This document shows, one piece after another, positions 15,532 through 23,297 of a DNA stretch of 32,487 bases. A model generated the notes under the pieces. The model had not been told where the DNA came from and searched no databases. It saw only the letters and a program-made list of their open reading frames with translations. How positions within the stretch are numbered: position 1 is the stretch's first letter; every line of letters begins with the position of its first letter. The DNA is from Acidobacteriota bacterium (GTDB lineage: Bacteria > Acidobacteriota > Terriglobia > UBA7540): the NCBI GenBank assembly GCA_021787735.1, contig JAJYLL010000052.1, positions 1 through 32,487 of the forward strand, given 5' to 3'. The position numbers were made by a program, and so were the translations under genes.

Positions 15532-16017
15532 CTACATCTTATACCGACCGATATCGTCATCGTTAAGGTTTTCCAGCCACTTGCGAAGTTCGTCATTGTT
15601 GACCTTGTCGGTTCCGGCGCTGGACACCTTTGAATTCTTCAAAACTTCGTCCTCTACAAAGATCGGACAATCCACGCGCAAAGCCAATGCCAAGGCATCG
15701 CTTGGGCGGGAATCAATCGAAAAGGTCTCGCCATCTTTTTCAAGCCAGATGAGGGCATAGAAGGTGTCATCCTTCAGTTCGTTGACAACCACCTTCCTGA
15801 CCTGTGCTTCAAGGCCCAGCAAGAGGTTTTTCAGCAGGTCGTGGGTCATGGGCCGTGGGGTCGTAACTTTCTCGATCTCCAGGGCAATGGCGTTGGCCTC
15901 GTATATCCCCACCCAAATTGGAAGTACAGATGAACCATCAATATCCTTGAGAATGACAATCGGCATGTTGGTTACAGGGTCCATCATCAAGCCACGAATT
16001 TTGACCTCGACTTCCAT
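15532..16017 (-). CDS. bifunctional nuclease family protein (BFN/DUF151)
   Basis: The 161-residue protein is of the BFN/DUF151 family, whose plant and Thermotoga members have been described with nuclease activity or structure. The full domain is visible at 1-130: MEVEVKIRGLMMDP at the start, VLPIWVGIYEANAIALEIE (31-49), MTHDLLKNLL (57-66), and SIDSRPSDALALALR (100-114). The C-terminal 130-161 is short and charged and may correspond to a reduced UvrB/C-motif-like tail. ATG 16017 follows GGGAGG with 7-nt spacing. It sits between miaB and parA on the same strand, 49 nt after miaB, in an apparent operon. Cellular role in bacteria is not settled. Confidence 0.88.
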   Translation of the reverse strand: MEVEVKIRGLMMDPVTNMPIVILKDIDGSSVLPIWVGIYEANAIALEIEKVTTPRPMTHDLLKNLLLGLEAQVRKVVVNELKDDTFYALIWLEKDGETFSIDSRPSDALALALRVDCPIFVEDEVLKNSKVSSAGTDKVNNDELRKWLENLNDDDIGRYKM

Positions 16018-16066
16018 AGTGCATCCTCCCGGCAGCCTTGCGAGTTAGTGTTCTGGCTGCGACTGG

Positions 16067-17506
16067 CTAAAACTTCCACTCCTTCGCGGAACCTCCAGCA
16101 TCCTCAGTCACCCGCTGGCCGACCAGGCTGTTTGGTCCCGATGCTGTCACCTTCGCCGTCATGTAACTGCCTACCCATGAAGGTTCACCAGGGAAATTGA
16201 TTATCCGGTTGCTGCTTGTCCGCCCCACGGCTTGCCCCAGTTTCGGATGGAACCCCTCTACCAGAACTTCGTACTCCTGCCCCAGACAGCCCCGGTTTCT
16301 CTTGATCTGAATCTCGCGTTGTTTGTCCTGCAGAATCAACAGGCGTCTGCCTTTCTCTTCCTCAGGAACGGAGTCCTCATAATGGCCGGCGGCAGTTCGT
16401 GGACGAGGGGAATACTTGAAGGAGAAAACCTGGTCGTAGCCGACTTCGTCGAGCAGGCTAAGCGTCTGTTCAAAATCGTCAAGGGTCTCATTGCAGAAAC
16501 CCACGATGATATCCGTCGAAATGCTAATATCACGCATAGCGTTGCGGATGTAATGAATCTTTTCAAGGTACTCTTCGCGAGTGTAGGTCCGCAGCATGCG
16601 TTTCAAAACAGCGTTCGAACCCGACTGTGCAGGCAAGTGGATCTGATCACAAAGGGCCGGGTGGCTGTCGATGGCATCCACGATCTCTTTGGTGAAATCA
16701 CGCGGGTGAGAGGTGGTGAATCTGACGCGCCGTACCCCTGGGACCTCAGCCATGCGCGAAAGCAACTCGGCGAAGCTCATCCTCAATGGTGACGGGTCCC
16801 GGTAAGAGTTGACCGTCTGCCCGAGGAACTGAATCTCGGTAAAACCCTCATTGGCCAGGCGTAGAGCTTCAGCAAGAATCTTGTCGGCTGGACGACTACG
16901 CTCCGCTCCCCGCGTCACCGGCACCACGCAATAACTGCACGCCTTGTCGCACCCTTCGATGATGGTGATGTAAGCGCGAAAACGATTGTCGCGCCTCGTC
17001 ATCTCTGTCTCAAAACAGTCTTCCGTGTCAAGGCCAAGCCCGGTAACGCGCTTGTGACCGGCTTCCAGTTCTTCCAGCAATTCAGGGAGTTTGGGATAAC
17101 TGGCAGAGCCGCACACCAGGCTCACGTGCGGTGCGCGCTCAAAGATGTTTTCCGCTTCCTGTTGTGCAACGCAACCCAGCACGCCGAACACTTTGCGTTC
17201 ACCACCACCGCGCTTGCGGAAAGCTCCAAGGCGGGAGAAAACTTTCTGCGCAGCCTTCTCGCGGATGCTACAAGTGTTGTAAAAAATGATATCCGCGTCC
17301 TCGGGCGTTTGGACGGGTCGGTATCCACGCGCCATCAGGACACCAGCCACCTTCTCGGAATCGTGAACGTTCATCTGGCAACCAAACGTTTCAATATAGA
17401 AAGGCTTGCCCTCGGCATCAAACCCGGAGGCAGGATCAGGTTGCGTATTTCCGCATTTAACGCGCCCCTCAGCACCGGAAAGGATCGGAAAAAGTTCACG
17501 ACTCAT
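16067..17506 (-). CDS. miaB: tRNA-2-methylthio-N6-dimethylallyladenosine synthase MiaB
   Basis: The 479-residue radical-SAM methylthiotransferase modifies i6A37 in tRNAs reading UNN codons, converting it to ms2i6A. The N-terminal MTTase domain has the three cysteines for the auxiliary 4Fe-4S cluster (C43 in FGCQMN, C79 in NTCSIR, C112 in LGCVAQ). The radical SAM triad is C186-x3-C190-x2-C193 in EGCDKACSYC. A TRAM domain ends the protein (about 405-470). An N-terminal extension of about 35 residues precedes the conserved FYIETFGCQMN. Its start (ATG 17506) has only a distant GAGG, so translation could begin elsewhere. The length and motifs fit MiaB better than RimO or MtaB. Confidence 0.94.
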   Translation of the reverse strand: MSRELFPILSGAEGRVKCGNTQPDPASGFDAEGKPFYIETFGCQMNVHDSEKVAGVLMARGYRPVQTPEDADIIFYNTCSIREKAAQKVFSRLGAFRKRGGGERKVFGVLGCVAQQEAENIFERAPHVSLVCGSASYPKLPELLEELEAGHKRVTGLGLDTEDCFETEMTRRDNRFRAYITIIEGCDKACSYCVVPVTRGAERSRPADKILAEALRLANEGFTEIQFLGQTVNSYRDPSPLRMSFAELLSRMAEVPGVRRVRFTTSHPRDFTKEIVDAIDSHPALCDQIHLPAQSGSNAVLKRMLRTYTREEYLEKIHYIRNAMRDISISTDIIVGFCNETLDDFEQTLSLLDEVGYDQVFSFKYSPRPRTAAGHYEDSVPEEEKGRRLLILQDKQREIQIKRNRGCLGQEYEVLVEGFHPKLGQAVGRTSSNRIINFPGEPSWVGSYMTAKVTASGPNSLVGQRVTEDAGGSAKEWKF

Positions 17507-17623
17507 CAGGAAAAATTCTGCCTCACTTCGTTCAGTATATCTTGAGACAGTTGCCTTTGGGTAGCAGAGTAGTTCCGCGCCACGCTTTTCATTCTGCCAC
17601 GAGAATTGACCAAGCTTCCAAAT

Positions 17624-19342
17624 TTAAGCCGCGGCATGTTTCAGCATCGTCAGCGCGTGCTTTAAAACGGCATCGGTCACCTGCGATCCGGAAAGCATCC
17701 GCGCCAGTTCGCGCGCGCGATCATTTTGTCCAGCCAGGTGCGTGACACGAGTATGCGAGCGGCCGTTGCGCTCAAACTTTTCCACGTAGTAATGGTGATC
17801 GGCAAAACAGGCAATCTGAGCAAGGTGCGTAACGCAAATCACCTGGGACGACTGCGCTAGACGCTTCAGCCGTTGCCCTACGCTTTCGGCAACACGGCCG
17901 CCGATGCCGGTATCGACCTCATCAAAAATAAATGTGGGATTGGACCTGTTCTTGCCATTTGTCCCATGGCTGAGCCGCTCACTGCCCAGCACCGTCTTCA
18001 GCGCCAGCATGATGCGTGAAAGCTCACCGCCTGAAGCGATCTTGCCCAATGGGCGCAGGCTTTCGCCGGGGTTCGGTGAAATCTGAAACTCGATGGAGTC
18101 CACTCCCTTCGGCCCACCAGCCGACAGGCCTTCTGCTGGCAGGATTTCAAACCGCACGGCAAACTGCGCCTTTTCCATGCTGAGTTCGGCAAGTTCTTTT
18201 TTGGCCAGTTTCTCCAGCCGTTCCGCCGCCTTCCGCCGTTTCTCGGAAAGCTGCCGGGCTGCGTTTTGGTACTTTGCGGCGGCCTCCTTCAGGTCGCGAG
18301 TCAGTTCCGTGCGGCGCTCATCAGAATGCTCAAGGCCCAAGAATTGTTGCCGGACCTTCTCGCGATAACTAATGGTCTCCTCGATCGTCTTCCCGTATTT
18401 CCTCTTGACCCGATCGAGCAGCGCCAGGCGGTCTTCAACTTCCTCAAGGCGGCGCGGGCTTGCGTCCAAATTCTTCACGTAGTCGCGAAGGGTCAGGGCG
18501 ACTTCCTCAAGGTGAGCCTTCGCTTCATGGAGGGAAGCAACATGAGAATCCATTGACGAATCGAAAGCAAGCAACTCATTGAGCGCACGTGCCGCCACGG
18601 AGACCTTTTCGCAGGCGGAACTTTCTGCCTCGTACAGCGCGTCGTAGGCCGTCGAGACAGCCGACTGAATCTTTTCACGATGCGCCAGAATGTGCTTCTC
18701 TTCCTCCAGCCTGGAGTATTCGCCCGGCTCCAGTTCAGCCTGCTCAAGCTCCTTCAACTGAAAGCTGAGCAGGTCAATGGTCCGCAGACGTTCCTGCTCA
18801 TTCTGATTAAGACCTTCAAGCTCTGTTTCAATCTGACGGCGCTGCCCGTAGAGTTCCGCAACCTGCCGGCATAGCTCATCCTCGGCCATAAAACGGTCAA
18901 GCAGTTCAAGCTGAGCTTCAGAGGAGAATAGGGTGATCTGCTCATTCTGCCCATGGACTTCCACCAGCAGATCGGCAAGCGCGCTGACTGCGTTGAGCGT
19001 TACGGGTTGGTCATTCACGAGCAACCGGCTGCGGCCGTTGGAATGGATCACGCGCCGCAGAATGATCTCTGCTTCGTCCGTTTCTTCCAGGCCCAGTTCT
19101 TCCAGCCAGCGCTTCAAGGCAAGGTGCATCGGCGACCGGAAAACGGCAGTGACTGTCGCCCTCTCGCATCCCGTTCGTATGACGTCGGCCGTGGCCCTGC
19201 CGCCAAGGGCAAGGCCCAGTGCGTCAACCACGATGGACTTTCCTGAGCCCGTCTCGCCGGAAAGGAGATTCAGGCCGCGGTGAAATTCCACGGTAAGGTC
19301 ATCGATTACAGCGTAGTTCTGAATATGAATTTCGTGGAGCAT
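17624..19342 (-). CDS. recN: DNA repair protein RecN
   Basis: The 572-residue SMC-like ATPase acts early in double-strand break repair and recombination. Walker A is GETGSGKS (29-36). The coiled-coil arms span about 155-370, with many E/K/R/L-rich heptads. The C-terminal head has signature ASGGELSR (436-443), Walker B FIFDEVDTGIGG (471-482), and the VTHLAQIA switch region. The ATG at 19342 begins the canonical MLHEIHIQNYAVIDDL. It is the first gene of the minus-strand group with miaB, BFN and parAB, and lies back-to-back with the tolQ operon. An 18-nt double TCCGGAT element about 75 nt upstream may be regulatory. Confidence 0.95.
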   Translation of the reverse strand: MLHEIHIQNYAVIDDLTVEFHRGLNLLSGETGSGKSIVVDALGLALGGRATADVIRTGCERATVTAVFRSPMHLALKRWLEELGLEETDEAEIILRRVIHSNGRSRLLVNDQPVTLNAVSALADLLVEVHGQNEQITLFSSEAQLELLDRFMAEDELCRQVAELYGQRRQIETELEGLNQNEQERLRTIDLLSFQLKELEQAELEPGEYSRLEEEKHILAHREKIQSAVSTAYDALYEAESSACEKVSVAARALNELLAFDSSMDSHVASLHEAKAHLEEVALTLRDYVKNLDASPRRLEEVEDRLALLDRVKRKYGKTIEETISYREKVRQQFLGLEHSDERRTELTRDLKEAAAKYQNAARQLSEKRRKAAERLEKLAKKELAELSMEKAQFAVRFEILPAEGLSAGGPKGVDSIEFQISPNPGESLRPLGKIASGGELSRIMLALKTVLGSERLSHGTNGKNRSNPTFIFDEVDTGIGGRVAESVGQRLKRLAQSSQVICVTHLAQIACFADHHYYVEKFERNGRSHTRVTHLAGQNDRARELARMLSGSQVTDAVLKHALTMLKHAAA

Positions 19343-19417
19343 AAAATCTCGTGCGAAAGCTTAGCCAGGTTCCCTGCGCGCCCTTAACCTCTGCAACGGG
19401 GGATAGGCCGATGATAC

Positions 19418-19433
19418 TCCGGATTGTCCGGAT
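19418..19433. repeat. double TCCGGAT element between recN and tolQ
   Basis: TCCGGAT occurs at 19418-19424 and again at 19427-19433, a 9-bp period. Each half contains the palindrome TCCGGA. It is in the divergent recN/tolQ region, about 75 nt upstream of recN and 60 nt before the tolQ -35 box. A regulator-binding site is possible but unproven. Confidence 0.3.
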
Positions 19434-19495
19434 AGAAAATACGAAGAAAGGTCGAGAGCAGCAAGATAGACTTCAACCATGAGCAAACTGGGTGA

Positions 19496-19525
19496 TTGAC
19501 GGAATTTGTCACGCTATGCTAGGTT
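19496..19525 (+). promoter_or_regulatory. promoter of the tol-pal operon
   Basis: TTGACG (19496-19501) is followed by an 18-nt spacer and TAGGTT (19520-19525), with TGC directly before it giving an extended -10. The predicted start of transcription lies about 40 nt upstream of the chosen tolQ start codon. Confidence 0.55.
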
Positions 19526-19571
19526 CGAGAAATGATTGTGTTGCACGATTCACGGCATCGAAGGAGGTCGA

Positions 19572-20264
19572 TTGGCTGCAGCCCTTCTCGTATTTTTTCA
19601 GGGTGATATTTGGCAATATCTGGCAAGCACGGGTCTTGTTGCACGCATCGTTCTGCTGATCCTTCTTTTCTTCTCTGTTCTATCCTGGGCCATCATATTC
19701 CACAAGTATCGGCTTTTTAAACGCGCGCTCCGCGACTCCGCTGAGTTTCTGCAGATCTTTCGTCAGAGCAAGAAACTCTCTGAGATTCGGTCCTCATGCT
19801 CAATGCTCCGCGGCAGCCCGCTGCCGGAGGTCTTCCAGGCGGGCTACAGGGAAATTGAAAACCAGGCAAGCACCGGGGAGAACCCGGCTAAGCCCGTCAT
19901 CCGCAGCCTTGATTCCGTGCGCCGTTCTTTGCAAATCGGCTCGACAGCAGAGCTTACACGATTGGAGAGTTGGATGCCCTGGCTGGCCACGACGGCTGCC
20001 GCGACTCCGTTTATCGGCTTGTTTGGAACTGTGTGGGGCATTATGGACGCATTTCACGGGCTCGGAACCGCTGGTGCAGCAAGCCTGCGAAGTGTTGCTC
20101 CGGGAATTTCCGAAGCGCTGATTACAACTGCTGCAGGATTGTTTGCGGCCATTCCGGCGCTGATCGCCTACAACCAGTTCGTCCATCGACTGAAGATTTT
20201 CGGCGCAATGCTCGACGACTTTGCGATGGAATTCCTCAACATGACAGAGCGTTACTTCACTTAG
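19572..20264 (+). CDS. tolQ: TolQ/ExbB-type proton-channel subunit
   Basis: The 230-residue MotA/TolQ/ExbB inner-membrane protein forms, with TolR, the proton-driven motor of the Tol-Pal system. Helix 1 is at about 22-43. A cytoplasmic domain follows, then helices 2 and 3, with conserved TPFIGLFGTVWGIMDAF and PGISEALITTAAGLFAAIPALIAYN. The frame is open from 19536 with a TTG, but another TTG at 19572 is preceded by AAGGAGGT at 4-nt spacing, so this non-ATG start is preferred. It is the first gene of a TolQ-TolR-TolA/TonB-TolB-Pal-CpoB series, which supports Tol over Exb function. Confidence 0.9.
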   Translation: MAAALLVFFQGDIWQYLASTGLVARIVLLILLFFSVLSWAIIFHKYRLFKRALRDSAEFLQIFRQSKKLSEIRSSCSMLRGSPLPEVFQAGYREIENQASTGENPAKPVIRSLDSVRRSLQIGSTAELTRLESWMPWLATTAAATPFIGLFGTVWGIMDAFHGLGTAGAASLRSVAPGISEALITTAAGLFAAIPALIAYNQFVHRLKIFGAMLDDFAMEFLNMTERYFT

Positions 20265-20267
20265 TAA

Positions 20268-20324
20268 CCGGCATTCAGCCGGCAACACAGGCAATGCTCA
20301 GCCAGTGTTGCCCAAAGCGGGCAA
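20268..20324 (+). other. overlapping alternative stem-loops between tolQ and tolR
   Basis: The 93-nt tolQ-tolR spacer contains three inverted repeats. Hairpin 1 is CCGGC (20268-20272) with GCCGG (20278-20282). Hairpin 2 is GGCAACAC (20281-20288) with GTGTTGCC (20305-20312), a perfect 8-bp match. Hairpin 3 is TTGCCC (20308-20313) with GGGCAA (20319-20324). Hairpin 2 shares bases with both others, so it excludes them. This could tune relative tolQ and tolR levels or simply stabilise or attenuate the transcript. Confidence 0.5.
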
Positions 20325-20357
20325 GGGACCCCAACAGAATCAAAAGCGAGGTCACAC

Positions 20358-20783
20358 ATGGCCTTTACCACCCCTAAAGGAACAACACAGACTTCGATGG
20401 CCGACATCAATATCACTCCCTTTGTGGACGTGATGCTGGTGCTGCTGGTGATCTTTATGGTCACGGCCCCTTTGCTGGAATCGGGCATAGAAGTTGACCT
20501 GCCGAAGACCAGGACGGTTAAAGTTATTTCCCAAGAGCGTGTCGTGGTGACCATCGATAAGCGCCAGACCATTTACGTCGGGAATAATCCCGTAAACATT
20601 CATCGCCTTGGCGACGTCATCCTCAAGCAAACGAAGGGTTCCGACAACGCCCCGGTTTATATCCGCTGCGACAGGAGCGTGCCGTATGGTGCGTGGGCAG
20701 AGGTTCTTGACGCGCTGAAGCAGGCGAAGATAACAAACATCAACGTTGTCACCGAGCCCCTGGAAACCAAGGGCTCGACGTAA
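20358..20783 (+). CDS. tolR: TolR/ExbD-type subunit
   Basis: The 141-residue inner-membrane protein has a single N-terminal helix (about 22-40) and a periplasmic domain. The motif MADINITPFVDVMLVLLVIF (14-33) carries the invariant membrane aspartate D24, which takes part in proton flow with TolQ. The LPKT sequence after the helix and the C-terminal VVTIDKRQTIYVG ... VPYGAWAEVLDALKQAKI pattern are typical of ExbD/TolR. ATG 20358 has a modest GAGG upstream. It follows tolQ after 93 nt of structured spacer and precedes the TolA/TonB-like gene by 35 nt. Confidence 0.93.
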   Translation: MAFTTPKGTTQTSMADINITPFVDVMLVLLVIFMVTAPLLESGIEVDLPKTRTVKVISQERVVVTIDKRQTIYVGNNPVNIHRLGDVILKQTKGSDNAPVYIRCDRSVPYGAWAEVLDALKQAKITNINVVTEPLETKGST

Positions 20784-20818
20784 ATCCCTCTGGGTGATTC
20801 CTGAAAAACGGTTAACAC

Positions 20819-21613
20819 ATGGGTGCTGCAGCATTCCCTACAACCGATTATCGTGACAGCCTTCGAGGCCCTCTGCTGGCATCGGTCATTTTTCACGTGG
20901 CGCTGACGCTGTTTGGCGTCGCGTACGTGATGTGGGGAACAAGACTTGGCAAAGGGTGGGGACAGTCGGTGAATACGGGAAGCGCCATCCACGTGAACGC
21001 CGTGGCTTCCCTGCCCGGCGTTCCGCTGCCGCAACCAGCGATCACTACGCCCAAGACCGTAGTGGTGCAAAGTCCGGGCCTTTACAAGGATGAGCCAGCT
21101 CCGAAACCAGAGCCTACTCCTGATGCCGAGAAGATACCCAAGTTCAAAGAAGCCATTAAGGTTCCCAAGAAAAAGGTCCTTGCAAACCCGCGCATCCAGA
21201 AGGAAAAGATTCTGCCGCCTACCAATGCGATTCCTATGGAGGGCGGCAGGCCGATGATGAGTTATAGCTCGGTAACAACTTCATCCGGCGAAGCTGGCAT
21301 CGCCTTTGGCCAGCAGGATTTTGGCGAGCGTTACGGCTGGTACGTTCAGGCCGTGCGGAACCGCATCAGCAACAACTGGCTGCTTTCCACCATCAGCCCC
21401 AGCCTGCTGAGTGCGCCGCGCGTGTATGTTGATTTTGACATTAACCGTGACGGAAGCGTTTCTAATGTTCGCGTCACTCAATCGAGTGGAATTCCCGAAG
21501 TGGACCGGTCAGCACTGAGAGCGGTGCTTGCCTCAAGCCCGCTGGCACCGCTTCCTGCCGATTATTCCGGCGGCAAGGTTTCGGTTGAGTTTTATTTTGA
21601 TTTGAAGCGCTGA
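20819..21613 (+). CDS. TolA/TonB-like energy-transducing protein
   Basis: The 264-residue protein is anchored by one helix at about 19-39. A Pro/Lys-rich periplasmic linker (about 90-140, with DEPAPKPEPTPDAEKIPK) follows, then a TonB/TolA C-terminal domain (about 170-264, YGWYVQAVRNRISNNW, then VYVDFDINRDGSVSNVRV). In the tol-pal order it fills the TolA position and would link the TolQR motor to TolB and Pal. It lacks the long Ala/Lys/Glu-rich helical domain of enterobacterial TolA and looks more like TonB with a proline spacer. ATG 20819 has no strong ribosome-binding site; coupling to tolR is likely. Confidence 0.87.
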   Translation: MGAAAFPTTDYRDSLRGPLLASVIFHVALTLFGVAYVMWGTRLGKGWGQSVNTGSAIHVNAVASLPGVPLPQPAITTPKTVVVQSPGLYKDEPAPKPEPTPDAEKIPKFKEAIKVPKKKVLANPRIQKEKILPPTNAIPMEGGRPMMSYSSVTTSSGEAGIAFGQQDFGERYGWYVQAVRNRISNNWLLSTISPSLLSAPRVYVDFDINRDGSVSNVRVTQSSGIPEVDRSALRAVLASSPLAPLPADYSGGKVSVEFYFDLKR

Positions 21614-21683
21614 AGTTGCAGCGTTGCAACTCCAGATTTGCTTCAGAGACATCTATTTGGAGCGATGGAGCATCATTCTAGCG

Positions 21684-23027
21684 ATGAAATATCGACGCCT
21701 GAAGTATTTGCTTGTGCTCGCAATCCCGCTGGCCGTCTTTGTGGGTCGCCCCCGTGTTGCAACCAGTCAGGGCGAGGGATGGTTCAAAACCGGCATCAAC
21801 ATGGGGCAGACAGTGATCCGAATCGCCGTCCCGGACTTTACCGCCCGTTCGACGGACCCGCGTCTGGTGAGCTTGACGCAGGTCTTCAACCAGGTTCTGT
21901 GGAATGACCTGAACAATTCAGGGATTTTGAATGTCGTCAGCAAGAGTCTTTATCCCGTGAACGCCCCGCAGGAACCTCAGGACGTGGATTTTAACGGCTG
22001 GAGCAGTCCTCCCGCCTCAGCGCAAATGCTGGCCTTCGGGTATACCGAAGTTCGCAACAACTCTCTGGTCGTGACGGCCCGTCTGTTTGACGTTCACAGC
22101 CCCCAAAATCCCAGCGTGCTGGCCAAGCGTTACGTCTCTGATATGAACGAACTTTCCGCTCGTGACGCGGCGCACCGTTTTGCCAATGAGATCATTCAGA
22201 CGCTCGGAGGCGGAGTACCAGGCATCAACCTCACCAAGATTGCATTCGTAAGCAACCGGACAGGCCACACCGAAATCTGGACGATGGATTATGACGGCTT
22301 CAACCAGCACGAGGTCACGAATCTCCCGAATCTTAACCTGACCCCGCGCTGGGCGCCGGACAATTCCGAACTGGCCTTTACCAGCTATGCGAGCGGCAAT
22401 CCCGAAATCTACCTTTATTCGCTGCTGACCAATCGACGGATCACATTCCCGACCTATAGGGGACTGAATACCACTCCTGCGTGGTCGCCGGACGGAAAGA
22501 AAATCGCTTTCTGTTCCAGCATGGGAGGCAACCCTGAAATCTATGTCTCAGACGCCAACGGTTTGGGCCTTCAGCGGCTGACCTTCGCTCCCGGAGTCAA
22601 CATCTCTCCCGTATGGAACCCCAAAACGGGCAATGAAATTGCCTTCGTATCCGACCGCAGCGGATCGCCGCAGATTTATATCATCAACTCCGACGGCACA
22701 AATCTTCGCAGGCTTATCACTGCCGGCGGTGACGCTGAGGCTCCTTCATGGTCGCCGAACGGTCTCTTTATGGCTTTTTCCTGGAGTGTCAGGGAAACAG
22801 GGCACTGGGATATCTACGTGATTGAAATTGCCACCGGGCAGATTGTGCAGTTAACGCAAAACGCGGCCAGAAATGAACACCCTTCCTGGTCGCCGGACGG
22901 TCGCCATATTGTCTTTGAATCAACTCGCACCGGGACGCGTCAGGTCTGGACCATGCTTGCTGACGGTTCGCACCCGCAGCAACTGACTGCAAAAGGGAAA
23001 AACTGGAACCCGAATTGGTCCAACTAA
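21684..23027 (+). CDS. tolB: Tol-Pal system protein TolB
   Basis: The 447-residue periplasmic protein has a signal peptide (about 1-28, MKYRRLKYLLVLAIPLAVFVG). The TolB N-terminal domain covers about 30-170, with IRIAVPDFTARSTDPRL and ALWNDL-like sequence. The six-bladed PD40 propeller at about 175-447 shows repeated W(S/A)PDG...IAF..(S/D)R.G..EIY units. It binds Pal and regulates its contact with peptidoglycan. The frame is open from 21624 with TTG, but ATG 21684 begins the signal peptide and is chosen. Only a distant GGAG precedes it. Spacing from the TolA-like gene is 70 nt. Confidence 0.94.
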   Translation: MKYRRLKYLLVLAIPLAVFVGRPRVATSQGEGWFKTGINMGQTVIRIAVPDFTARSTDPRLVSLTQVFNQVLWNDLNNSGILNVVSKSLYPVNAPQEPQDVDFNGWSSPPASAQMLAFGYTEVRNNSLVVTARLFDVHSPQNPSVLAKRYVSDMNELSARDAAHRFANEIIQTLGGGVPGINLTKIAFVSNRTGHTEIWTMDYDGFNQHEVTNLPNLNLTPRWAPDNSELAFTSYASGNPEIYLYSLLTNRRITFPTYRGLNTTPAWSPDGKKIAFCSSMGGNPEIYVSDANGLGLQRLTFAPGVNISPVWNPKTGNEIAFVSDRSGSPQIYIINSDGTNLRRLITAGGDAEAPSWSPNGLFMAFSWSVRETGHWDIYVIEIATGQIVQLTQNAARNEHPSWSPDGRHIVFESTRTGTRQVWTMLADGSHPQQLTAKGKNWNPNWSN

Positions 23028-23069
23028 CGATTCCTTGCTTGCTCCAGTTTCAGATCTTGCTGTCCGCTA

Positions 23070-23091
23070 TTTATGAAATCTTCATGAAATC
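23070..23091 (+). promoter_or_regulatory. tandem 11-bp direct repeat upstream of pal
   Basis: TTTATGAAATC (23070-23080) and TTCATGAAATC (23081-23091) are adjacent and identical at 10 of 11 positions. Head-to-tail repeats with an 11-bp period are the usual binding architecture of OmpR/PhoB-family response regulators. The repeats lie just upstream of a possible promoter (TTGTTT 23114-23119, 18 nt, TAGGAT 23138-23143). A regulator-binding function is inferred from the arrangement only. Confidence 0.45.
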
Positions 23092-23113
23092 AGGTGTTTT
23101 TTCAAATTGGGGA

Positions 23114-23143
23114 TTGTTTTTTGTTTTTGTTTGGTGCTAGGAT
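23114..23143 (+). promoter_or_regulatory. possible pal promoter in AT-rich leader
   Basis: TTGTTT and TAGGAT are separated by 18 nt within the AT-rich 270-nt tolB-pal spacer, about 155 nt upstream of pal. The match is moderate. The unusual base composition relative to the neighbouring genes and the adjacent tandem repeat support a separate pal promoter. Confidence 0.3.
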
Positions 23144-23297
23144 TCAATACCTTGAACTTTTTGCTTAGCTTGCAGTTCGTTTCGTTTCCAGATTGAGCAG
23201 GTCGTTCCATAATTTTTCGTGATTTTAAGTTCAAAATCGTCATTTCAGTAATTCATCGGGACACCGAAAGGGCCCACCTATTCAAGGAGGATTCAGC

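Noticed and set aside
20888..20903. TTTTTCACGTGGCG resembling part of a parS site
   Set aside because: Only the central CACGTG half matches, and it lies within coding sequence of the TolA/TonB-like gene.
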